A DNA stretch of 64,000 bases from Lates calcarifer. Its lineage: Eukaryota > Chordata > Actinopteri > Centropomidae. Within the stretch, counting starts at the first letter, position 1. Every line of letters begins with the position of its first letter. The notes under the pieces are model-generated. The model was not told the origin of the DNA and made no database searches. It saw only the letters and a program-made list of their open reading frames with translations. A program made the translations under genes and the position numbers. Of the stretch, positions 1 through 8,822 are shown piece after piece. The stretch lies in the NCBI RefSeq assembly GCF_001640805.2, contig NC_066844.1:3238918-3302917 (forward strand). The letters are read 5' to 3'.

Positions 1-315
1 AAAATGTCTCAAAATGTCATAGTATAGTATGTCGTCAAAAATGTCTTGGTAAAAATGTCATAGTATAGTATGGCATCAAAAATCTGTCAAAAATGTCATA
101 GTATAGTATGTCGTCAAAAATGTGGTAAAAATGTCATAGTATAGTATGGTCAAAATTGTCAAAAATGTCATAGTAGTATGTCATCAAAATCTAGTGTAAA
201 ATGTCATAGTATAGTATGTATGGCATCAAAAATCTGTCAAAATGTCATAGTATAGTATGTCGTCAAAAATGTGTAAAATGTCATAGTATAGTATGGCGTC
301 AAAAATGTTATAGTA
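1..315. repeat. AT-rich minisatellite at left edge
   Basis: About nine copies of a core reading AAAATGTCATAGTATAGTATG, separated by two alternating spacer types. One contains TCGTCAAAAATGT and the other GGCATCAAAAATCTGTC. This gives a monomer of roughly 35-40 bases and a higher-order dimer of about 75. Copies differ by small indels, and the last one (about 295-315) is degraded. The array begins at base 1, so its true length is unknown. No open reading frame of interest runs through it. Confidence 0.93.
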
Positions 316-701
316 TGTCCTTCAGTGATGAATTAATAGACAATTAAGACAGATGGAAAGTTTATTAATCTTCTTAGTCAATTTTTCCAAATATGTTGTT
401 AGTTTTCAAGGACATGACACTTGAAAAATCTTGTAGTTCGGAGATTTATGTATGTTCTGGTGTAAATTGTTAATGAGGATAAGGACTAGTGTACTAATTT
501 ACAGATGATTACAGAATCCTTGTACATAAAGTAATAATTTAAGACCAGAGATCACAAAACAGACATAATTCATTAAGTTTATTTACAGAGTTCATGTAAC
601 AACAGTTCAAATTTCAGCATACATTAAGAACTGTTTCAGTAAAATATTGTATTGGAATGACAACAGACTTGGTTTAAAATAGATATTTTGTCGTTTTTTA
701 G

Positions 702-740
702 GTGACTTCAGAGAAACAACTGGATTCACAGAAGGCGGAG
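702..740 (+). CDS. Penultimate coding exon of an unidentified gene
   Basis: A 39-base phase-0 exon lies between a T-rich acceptor ending TTTTTTAG and a donor GAG|GTAGGA. It reads VTSEKQLDSQKAE, a charged, helix-prone segment. It joins in frame to the exon at 1198. The protein's name and function are not recognisable from this tail, and the rest of the gene lies left of the window. Exon calls this short can be chance. The matching phase with the next exon and the shared Glu/Gln-rich composition are the support. Confidence 0.45.
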
Positions 741-829
741 GTAGGAAACTATTTTTATTAACTGCAATCTAAAACAGCTCAGTGAACAAATAGTCCTGAA
801 AACTGATACATGATATTATTTATTAAAAT

Positions 830-1050
830 CTAAATACATTAGTATACATTAGTTAGCATTAGTCAATTAATTGCTTGTAAATTAGCTTTTAAATGCCTTC
901 AAGATACCCAGGAAGATAGTTGTATGGAGTGCTTTAAAATAGCATGAAACATAGCCACAAAGATTGGTTTGTATGGCATCAGAAATATGTCAAAGTAACT
1001 AAATACAATTAGCATTAGTCAATTAATTGTTTTAAATGGCTTAAAGATAA
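830..1050. repeat. Diverged local tandem duplication
   Basis: The string TTAGCATTAGTCAATTAATTG occurs at about 857-876 and again at about 1010-1030. Both copies are followed by similar TTTTAAATG(C/G)CTT sequence and preceded by TCTAAATACA/ACTAAATACA, which indicates a duplicated unit of about 150 bases. It sits in the intron between the exons at 702 and 1198. A lone diverged copy of the left-edge minisatellite motif (GTATGGCATCAGAAATATGTC) lies at 971-991 inside the block. Confidence 0.6.
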
Positions 1051-1197
1051 GGACTGCTTTAAAAATTAAAAAAATTGCATACAAGATAGCTATATAGATA
1101 GCTTATGATTGTGTTTGAGTTGGTTTTAAAAAGGCTATCTTTTAAGGACTACTATAAAGATAACTTTTTAACCTAGCTTTTGAATTGTGTGTCTCAG

Positions 1198-1302
1198 GAA
1201 CAGGAGCAGGAGGAGGAGGAGGCAGCAGCTGCAGTTTTGGATCTGAGGTGTATGAAAGAAAACAGCAGTTATGAAGCTGCAGGATATGGATATACAGACT
1301 GA
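1198..1302 (+). CDS. Terminal coding exon of an unidentified gene
   Basis: After an acceptor ending GTGTGTCTCAG, the frame continued from the 702-740 exon reads 34 residues to a TGA at 1300-1302. The exon opens with an acidic run (EQEQEEEE), then four Ala, then VLDLRCMKENSSY and a Tyr-rich end (EAAGYGYTD). The tyrosine-spaced tail could be cytoplasmic signalling sequence, but that is a guess. AATAAA hexamers follow at 2223 and 2272, so the transcript would have a 3' UTR of about 1 kb. It would converge with the minus-strand genes to the right. I do not recognise the family. Confidence 0.5.
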   Translation, partial: EQEQEEEEAAAAVLDLRCMKENSSYEAAGYGYTD

Positions 1303-2222
1303 GCAAACACTTTTAAGCATCTTTAAGAACATTTAACTGCTTGTGATATAATTTATTACAGTAGACAATTATTCATGCAATAATTGTATCATCAGCAGTT
1401 AAATGCTTATATTAGTCTGTAGCAAATGTGTTCATAACTTAATTACTTTCTTTGTAGGAGAATGAAACAAACATCTGTCATTATCTTTGCTGTGGTTTCT
1501 TAAATGTTGTCTGGAACAAAATCATTTTACTAGGCAAAATGCCAACATTGTCTACTTGCAGCTGCTAGATTAAATACTGCTATCATTGTAATAGAAATTT
1601 TCTATTATAGAGCTATATTTAATTTTTTGCAGCTGCATTGTGGAATAATACTAATTATTAGTACTTAAAACTGATTAAGTTAACTTTAACTTAGTGAAGT
1701 CCGTTCCAGACAAGAGGTTTTAAAGTGTCAAACTGCAGCTGAGATAATGACAGAGGCAGACCAAAGAGAATAAACTAACACTGACCTTCTGGAAATCTTC
1801 ATGTCTGTCTCTTCCCTCTGTGATTTGCTTCCTGTGGATAAAAATCAGAAAACAACAAACATTAACATACAGCTTAGTTCAAACTGCCAAATGAGGGAAT
1901 CCACAAAACCAGTGTATCATCATACATCAACATCATCACACAATCATAGAATAAAACATGAAAATGTCATGAGCTTGTGTTAACAACAGACCTTATTTTT
2001 TCATTTTCATCTGACAAAAAACCCATTGACTTTGGGATGAGGGAACCGGAGGTGTTAAACTGCTATGTTTTTCTGGGTTTTAAGATTCCTTCCAATTACA
2101 AATCAGCACAAACACAGAATAAGAAGAATAAAGCGCTGCCAGACTTCACAGTAACTTTGAATTTAGCCCCAGGTCTGATACGTTTAGACTTATAGTTGTA
2201 CACTATTTTGGTTCTTGTAAAT

Positions 2223-2277
2223 AATAAACCACCAATAATTGTATATTGCTGTTCTATTATTTCATCTTCTCAATAAA
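2223..2277 (+). promoter_or_regulatory. Candidate polyadenylation signals
   Basis: Two canonical AATAAA hexamers lie at 2223-2228 and 2272-2277. A T-rich, GT-containing stretch (TGTTAGTTGTGTC) follows about 15-30 bases after the second. They are suitably placed to end the plus-strand transcript whose stop codon is at 1302. AATAAA is common in AT-rich DNA, so this is circumstantial. Confidence 0.4.
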
Positions 2278-2931
2278 TATCTTGATACACTCATGTTAGT
2301 TGTGTCTTTTTCAATTCAATCTAGTGTTGGAGCTGAAGTGACCTAGTGTCCTTTCGACGTATTACTTTGAAACTTGCTGTCCCAACACTACTGGAAGTTA
2401 CGGTTTCTGAATTAAATTCTCAACTTTGGCAATTACATCATCCCAAAATACCAGGCAAATCAGGCAAAAGTCTTTCAATAAAAATGTCATTATCATTCTA
2501 CACCACAAAGTTGCAACAATGTGAAGCTGTACCTGGACATGGAAGTATTCAGCATGGCTCCTGTCCGATGTAACATCTCCATCTTTGAAGAGGCAGAATC
2601 ACTTGTCTCCAGTACACAGGCACAGATTAACCTCATCTTGCTTTGCAGTGTGGGCACTAAAATTCACAGTGAAAACAATGTGTAAACAACAGACTGAAGA
2701 GGATAATTTTGTCTGACTTTTTATTCTATTCTCATATGAAGACAGGATTTTTTTTACCCAACATGTTTCAACTGCTGAGCCTGCAGTCTTCATTAGACAT
2801 GCTGCTGAAGCTTCCTGTCAGCTGACAGTTGAAACATGTCAGTTAAAAAAGAAAACATACATAACAAATCAAGTGACAGGTATGCATGCCAATGTCTTTG
2901 CAATTTCTGTGTCTATTTTAAGGTGAAATTA

Positions 2932-3010
2932 GGGCTGCACAATAATGTTGAAAATGATAATCATTATCAACGCTTTCACTTCAATGTTGTGTTACACTCC
3001 TGATAATTTA
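2932..3010. mobile_element. Possible hAT-like DNA transposon end
   Basis: The stretch starts TTAGGGCTGCACAATAATG and continues with TGATAATCATTATCA, itself an inverted repeat. Many non-autonomous hAT-type elements of teleosts start with AGGGCTGCAC followed by such AT-rich palindromic sequence. Only one end is visible. The family assignment is from memory of typical sequences. Confidence 0.33.
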
Positions 3011-3613
3011 TGCACTGCTTTCAATTAGTATTTATTGGACATACACCTCTGGTCAAATGAAACGCTCTTGCATTGATTATTTCAGTTTGTCTCTGGAAGC
3101 TGGGTGCATACAGTGACCTGCTGGTAAAATGTCACTGTTATGGATGAGTTGACAGCTGGTCAAGGATGGAGATTCAGTCAAGTAATGTTAGCAATATTAC
3201 TCTTAATGCATTGATCATACTTGTGTTTTTGTTTTTTCAGGTGGTTGAATGGGTTGGTTGTGTTACTTTGTTGCAATGCAGTCTTTGCATATGATCTGTT
3301 TTTGCTTAACATCACTCATCCTAAATCTGAAATACTCCCAAACAACAGACTAGCTCTTCACCTGCTGCTTAAAACATTTGATTATCATTTTGTCCATCTG
3401 CTCTATGTTCATTTAATTGGGATTATTATTTAATTTATTGTGAAGCCCAGAGTGGAATTATGAACTTATATGTTAAACATGTTTTCATCAAATTTATAAT
3501 TAAGTGTAATATACCTTTATCTTAAAATCCCTGTTCCATCACAGTCCCATTAGGCGAGGCTGCCCATGGCCAACCGCTTTCCACACAGGAGAAGGCCCCG
3601 TCCTCCAGACCCT

Positions 3614-4522
3614 TCAGCTTTTCATATTCTCCTCTGGCTTGAGCCTCACGTTTGCATCCAGAACTGTAATCAGTGCACAGAAACAACAACCAAAAAATGA
3701 AATTGTAACTTAATATTTAGTGCTGAATTTAGAAATTCTGGAGTGGGTCAGTATTGTAAACAACATTATTATTGTTCATTATTGTTTAACTTAACCCTTG
3801 CCTTATAAGCCTAAACCTGATGGAAAAAACAAAACTAATTTTCTCTCTTAAACATCTCATGCAGTTTCATTGCAATATATGTTCAAATGATCAATATCTC
3901 TGGCAAAAACAAATATTAGGAAAAAAGTCAACAAACTAAAAACAGATTAGTGAATCGAATTTGTGAATGAATTTGTTTTTTCCTCTTTCACTTCCCACTA
4001 ATCATCTGATGACCCCTCAGATTCATCATGTGTCCCTGTTTATAAAACTACTCCACCTCCAGCAGCTACAACAGTAACATGCTGCTGGCACACTGATGTT
4101 TCAGTATTAGGCATCTAATAATGGCATATACAATTATATATCAGTCAGAGGGACCAAACCAGTGTTTCTACTTTAGTACTTAAACTACATTTTGCTGCTA
4201 ATACTTTACTGAAGTAGGATTTTCAATGCAGACCTTTTACTTGTAATAGATTATTTTTATATTGCTATACTGGTCCTTTTAGTGAACAGCTGAGAACTTA
4301 CTGCATCCTTGTCCATCATGTAAAATCTCAGTGACATCTTCTGGGCTCTCGGCTGACTCATGGAGATCCAACAGGGCCTCTGCACCTCTGTGTGTCTTTG
4401 TTGGTCATCTCTGGACTTCAGCCTCTCCTCTCATAGACACTAAGCTTCCATCACGGGCTTACATTTCTGATAACCAAGGTTAACTGTAGGAGCCCAATCT
4501 GCCGACACAGCATTGTTCAAGC
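3614..4522 (-). CDS. Possible three-exon minus-strand coding tail, unidentified
   Basis: Three minus-strand segments have usable splice sites and identical phase 1 joins: 4522-4463, 4385-4302 and 3663-3614. The first has acceptor TTCTCTTCAG and donor AAAT|GTAAGC. The second has donor GCA|GTAAGT. The third has acceptor TGATTACAG and a TGA at its end. Joined, they read SGLNNAVSADWAPTVN at the start, then AEALLDLHESAESPEDV, and end ILDANVRLKPEENMKS. The intron between the first two is only 77 bases and has a weak acceptor. The third exon is also open in another frame (GCKREAQARGEYEKLK) if the second join is phased differently. The promoter-like region at 5.97-6.3 kb on the same strand could drive it. 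Function unknown; it may be a non-coding RNA. Confidence 0.33.
4150..4290. mobile_element. Fragment of a common teleost interspersed repeat
   Basis: The sequence CTACTTTAGTACTTAAACTACATTTTGCTGCTAATACTTTACTGAAGTAGGATTTT-like wording, with spaced TACTT/AAGTA motifs and TTTTACTTGTAATAGATT, matches the style of a very common teleost repeat built of TACTTTTACTT-type motifs (non-autonomous DNA transposon). A related fragment is at 63.36-63.66 kb. Boundaries are uncertain. Confidence 0.4.
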
Positions 4523-5071
4523 CTGAAGAGAACAACAAACCATAATTAAACACTTGTGGCAATAAGGTTGTGTTGCACCCATGAATCACACAGGACTCAG
4601 GGTGAACAGATTTTAAGAAGGCAAGGATGGTTTTAATCTGAACACTTGAAAGAAATGTAATTTGGCTGGTCTTCAGTAGCTTTACTGATACTGTGTGTAA
4701 CTGCCAACTCATCTGTCTTGAAACAAAGCACAATAATAGAATCATTTTAAATAATTATGTTTAAAATCATAATATCATAAGAATTAAAATAAACTTAAAA
4801 TCAGCCTACATAATAACATGTTAGGAATTATTAACTCTGATATATCAAAAGGTATTAAAGCTTAGTGTCTAAGCTACAATTCTAATTATAACAAGTACAT
4901 TTTCATAAGAAAAAAATGAATGTAAAGATTACAATAAATTCAATGGTAAGTATAACAAAATTCAACTAATTACAATAGGTTAACTAGCTACTAAAAGCAT
5001 GCATTCTGTGCTAAATACAGTACATATTTTCCGTATTTACTTTCTATCTTGATCCTACATAAGTATTTACT

Positions 5072-5085
5072 GTTGCCGTGGAAAC
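5072..5085. promoter_or_regulatory. RFX-type X-box motif
   Basis: GTTGCCGTGGAAAC matches the imperfect inverted-repeat X-box recognised by RFX factors: a GTTGCC half-site, a 2-base spacer and a GGAAAC half-site. X-boxes are typical of promoters of ciliary genes. It lies 168 bases upstream of an ATG with a short open exon on the plus strand (5253). It is also about 550 bases upstream of the possible minus-strand exon at 4522. A single motif hit can be chance. Confidence 0.45.
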
Positions 5086-5252
5086 AAGTGACAACTGGCG
5101 TCAGCATATGTAAGATGTCTTGGCTAAATCGTACAGGACATTGTTTTCATTGCTCAACAACTCATACAGATCATTGCGTTTTTTAAAAACAGGTTATGGA
5201 TTCATTCAGCTTTCACTGTTCAGGAAGTTTTAATCAGGAGCCGAATTAACAG

Positions 5253-5299
5253 ATGTCTCTCCTCGACAAAACAAACGGACTCAATAATTTAAACTCCAG
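5253..5299 (+). CDS. Possible first coding exon downstream of the X-box
   Basis: An ATG at 5253 opens MSLLDKTNGLNNLNS and runs into a donor CCAG|GTAAAA at 5300 (phase 2). Upstream sequence contains several CpGs and the X-box, as expected for a TATA-less promoter. No next exon could be located with confidence, so the gene is unconfirmed. The sequence was not recognised. Confidence 0.25.
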
Positions 5300-5469
5300 G
5301 TAAAAATAATAATCAGTGTTTCTCCGTGATGCTCTTGGGCGGTCACGGGATGTCGGGAGGGGCTGTTTACGCAGCTTGTTTCTCTACTTAAGTGATGTTG
5401 ACTTAAGTAATGAAGTCAAGTTTTAATGTCTGGCGGAAAACTCTTGTCTTGCGACCCAGTTACTGTAGA

Positions 5470-5705
5470 CTAATGCCGAATTGTATTGCTACATTGGACA
5501 GCTAAGACAACACCTTTGTTTTAGTTTTTTTTATTATTATTATTTCAGTGCGTCTTCTAATTTATATCTTTATGGAAAATCTGCATTTTGTTTTCCAATA
5601 GCAAACATGCCCCCTGATCCAAAGACTTCAACCCAATGCTGAATTGTATTACTACACAAGACAGCTAAGAGACACCTCTTTATTTTGTATTTTAGTGCGT
5701 TTCAG
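5470..5705. repeat. Diverged tandem duplication upstream of a promoter
   Basis: Two copies share the order (T/C)AATGC(C/T)GAATTGTATT(G/A)CTACA, then GACAGCTAAGA, then ACACCT, a T-rich run and AGTGCGT. They are at about 5473-5557 and 5635-5699. A short related segment (AGGGGACACCACTGAATG) follows at about 5751. The copies are about 160 bases apart. No coding potential was seen in the unit. Confidence 0.6.
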
Positions 5706-5968
5706 TTTTTTTCAAACAGTTTGTGACCCTGTAAGTCGAAACACTGAGTTAGGGGACACCACTGAATGTCAGTGGAAAATCCAACCTAAAGCTAACTTCA
5801 CAGCTGCACCTTAAGAAAACATGGCGTCCTTAGCGTCAGCTAGCGTTAGCAACTGCTTCAGTTGTTCAGTCACAGGGGGTATAAACTCCAATATGGCAAA
5901 GAAAAACAATAACCTGTACCCTAGGCAAACAGTTAGCGACATAAACACAGCCACATAAGTTACGTTAC

Positions 5969-6310
5969 CTTTGTCTTTGTGGAATTGGTCACTGCACACG
6001 AGTACTATCCGTCTTCGCTACTCCCAACCGCAGGTGTAGGCCTGCAGGCCATTTTAACGGCGTTCTTCTGTCAATTTCTCGCTTTTCCCCCTTAAAACCA
6101 ACACGATTTGGTAAAACTCAACAAAATCTTCCTGTGGTTTCTCGGTTTCATCGATATGGGCAACGATATACGACGCAAACCACTGGTATTCTGAGGCGCT
6201 GTGTTCGCGTCTTGCACGTGAAGAAAAACGAAGAATCACTTCCTGGTCTCACCTGCATTTCGCTGACGTCAGATGCACTATTGACGCGTTCTGTCCAATC
6301 ACAAACAAGG
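5969..6310 (-). promoter_or_regulatory. CpG-containing TATA-less promoter and probable 5' exon
   Basis: This is one of the few CpG-rich stretches in the left part of the window. It carries an inverted CCAAT box (GATTGG on the minus strand, about 6295), a full CRE palindrome TGACGTCA (about 6263), an ETS-like CAGGAAGTG (about 6240) and an E-box CACGTG (about 6217). There is no TATA box. Read on the minus strand, a transcript would end its first exon at a strong donor, AAG|GTAACG at 5969/5968. Inside it, an ATG in good context (AAAATGG, 6052) opens only a 15-residue reading frame closing with TAG at 6005-6007, so the exon is more likely 5' UTR with a uORF than coding. Motif order fits a housekeeping-type promoter. 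Direction is inferred from the donor. Confidence 0.5.
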
Positions 6311-7320
6311 AGTATTGTACCACCATTTCTGGAGGATATTAAAGACATTTTTCTGATATTAATCAAAGAGAAATATACAATAATTTTCTCTGCGCTGTGT
6401 TCTGTAGGGAATCATCATTGAATTTATACACTGCATGGATGTACAGGTGATAATATGTAACTCCTAAAAAGATTATAAAGCATACTATAACCTACAGTTA
6501 AGGCAGTAAGGAGTAAATCCCATGGTTTAGAAAAAATATCTCTGTAGTCCTCTTTGCTAGAAGTTAGTTAATTAGTAGTTTGTACAGTAGCATGTTGTAT
6601 ATATATGTACTCCAATTCACAATAAACATCCACAAATAAATAGTACCGCTTGTGGAAAAGTACAAATAAACAGTAATAAATTGCAAATCTTTTCATTAGT
6701 GTTTCACCGTAAAAGTAAAAAATAATAGCTTTTTGCTTTTTTATAAAAACAGTAGCAAACTCTAAAGTTCAACAACAGCAAGATAATGTTAATTTTACAT
6801 TAACATAGTGGCAACCCTGCTGTTAACGTTTTTTTCTAAATGGAATAAAGCAACACATAAACCTGACTGTCACAAAAGCCATTTTATTTTCTTAAACCTT
6901 ATCATCTTGAAACTGTATGTATCCAGTTCTTGATCTCAAATTTTTCTCATGGCAAAGAAATGTATCTTTTACATTATATTTGTTCCAAACACATAATCTC
7001 TGTGAGGGAGTGTGCGCTCATTTCACAAACTGCTGCGGGCCCCTTTTCCTGGAAAGACCTTGAATCAAAAGCAGACAGACAGACTGCTCTGAGAGGATTT
7101 GGACGTCAAGTCCATTTTTCACCGTAGATGAGCCACAAAGGAGAGAGAAGACTGAGGGAGTGTGTACATCAGGTTTGTCAAAGAGAAGCAGATGCAGGCT
7201 GACAGGACATTCCTGCGTTTCAGATTCACCTAATGTTTAAAACAAACAGGAGAAGAGTTACACAAAAAATAATTTAAAATTCCTCTCAGGAGCAAGTTGG
7301 GGTCAAAAGAAATAGCTGCA

Positions 7321-8822
7321 AATAAATATGAGGTGTGCCACCTGACTGGTCAGTTGCATCAGCTGGGTTGATGATAATACAAGCTTGTAATTTCAAGCTT
7401 TTGGTGTGGCCTGTTAATTGTCACACATCAGCAGCAAAAGCTCTAAACAAGTGAACGGCTTCAGTTCCATAAAAAAAAAAACAACAAAAAACTTTTAGAC
7501 CAAAGATGGTTTACTTTTCTGTTTTTATATACTGCCCATCACTGAGTGTGATCACTATATAATACTATAGAATATACACAGAACTCAATGACCACAGTAA
7601 ATAATGAGACATTCTACCTTTTGAAGGATAATGTGAGTTTATTTGAATTGCCTATTGTGGCCCAGAGCAATTTGCCGTGTGGCACAGTAACTGGTTAATT
7701 GGGCCACAGTAATGTAAATATGATCAGTGACTTGAAAGCTAGTCTTCTGCTTTAACATACTTAATATATATTGTGTTCTTGAGACAAGAACATTACTTGA
7801 AACACGTTCATTAGAGAAATTAACTTGAAACATCAATAAAACTGCCAGAAAAGGATTTAATTAAACAATTTCTTTTAAAAATACCTGGCAACAAACTTAA
7901 ATTTGTGTCACACATGAAAAATCTTAATAAGGTAGTCACATTTTAGTCTTGAAATGCTATAAGCTAATGAAAGTTATGAAGTCCTGTTCAATAAAAGCAG
8001 CAGAACTACTCGGTGATTAGACAGAATGGCCTCAACCACAGAGAAGGAAAGGAGGATTTCACTACAGGGAACAATCTGAAAACAGCTCATTTGTTCTCAT
8101 TTTGAGTGGCGTGATGAAGTTCACGAGCAAAACTCAAATCCATGTTTCTGGAAGAATTGTTGTTTCCACCCCTGTCCTCAGTTCTTGCCAAAGCAATTTG
8201 CCTCCTTGTTTACCTGAGACCATCAGACATGGAGATAGCGTCTTGGTTCATAAACACTGAAGTCCCCCTTTTCTGATATCTGTGTAGATTATCAGGCACA
8301 GGCTGGCTGGATCAATTACAAAAATATGCATGTGCTTGAGTTTCAGACATTATATAAAGATGTGTCACGATTTGTTTAGTCAATGAGTTTCCTGCCAACT
8401 TCAGGGAATCAGATGCTTTGTCAGGACTAAATCCAGATGTAAGAATTTCTAAGATGTTTGAAAGACAAAGAACAACGCCCCAAATAACAACAGTACATCT
8501 GATGTCATGGCGATCACAGTACACATTTCTTCATGTGTGATGTGTTAGGAATTTAAATGGTTTTCGGATTTTGTATTCATTTTGAATCTGGGGAAGGATA
8601 CAGAAAAAATTCAGCTGCACTGATTGATTTGTCATTAGCAGATATAAACCTTCCTTGAACACTGGTCTATAAGTCTGGTCTTTTATGGAACTGAAGCCGT
8701 TAACATGTTGAGAACTTTTGGTGTTGATGTGTTAATGTTCAATCTTACGACCAACGTCGGTCCACGACTTCATCAGCCCAACTGGTGTGACTGACTAATT
8801 AGTTGGTACACTTCATATTTAT
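7321..8822. mobile_element. Element bounded by long imperfect inverted repeats
   Basis: The segment at 7321-7513 reappears in reverse complement at 8822-8644. Both arms start ATAAATATGA(G/A)GTGT(G/A)CCA. Both carry a CAGTTGGGCTGATGA-like block and an exact CGGCTTCAGTTCCATAAAA, and end near TTTAGACCA...GGTTTA. Identity looks about two thirds, with indels. About 1.13 kb lies between the arms, without a convincing reading frame. It could be a decayed DNA transposon with long terminal inverted repeats, or two copies of one repeat inserted head to head. Family not identified. Confidence 0.6.

Noticed and set aside
2745..2860. Possible Penelope-like or other repeat tail (ATGTTTCAACTGCTGAGCCTGC)
   Set aside because: The wording is suggestive of a dispersed fish repeat, but too short to assign to a class.
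5820..5960. Plus-strand ATG frame of about 46 codons starting MASLASASVSN
   Set aside because: Good start context, but it is antisense to the probable intron after the 5969 donor, has no splice context and is not recognised.
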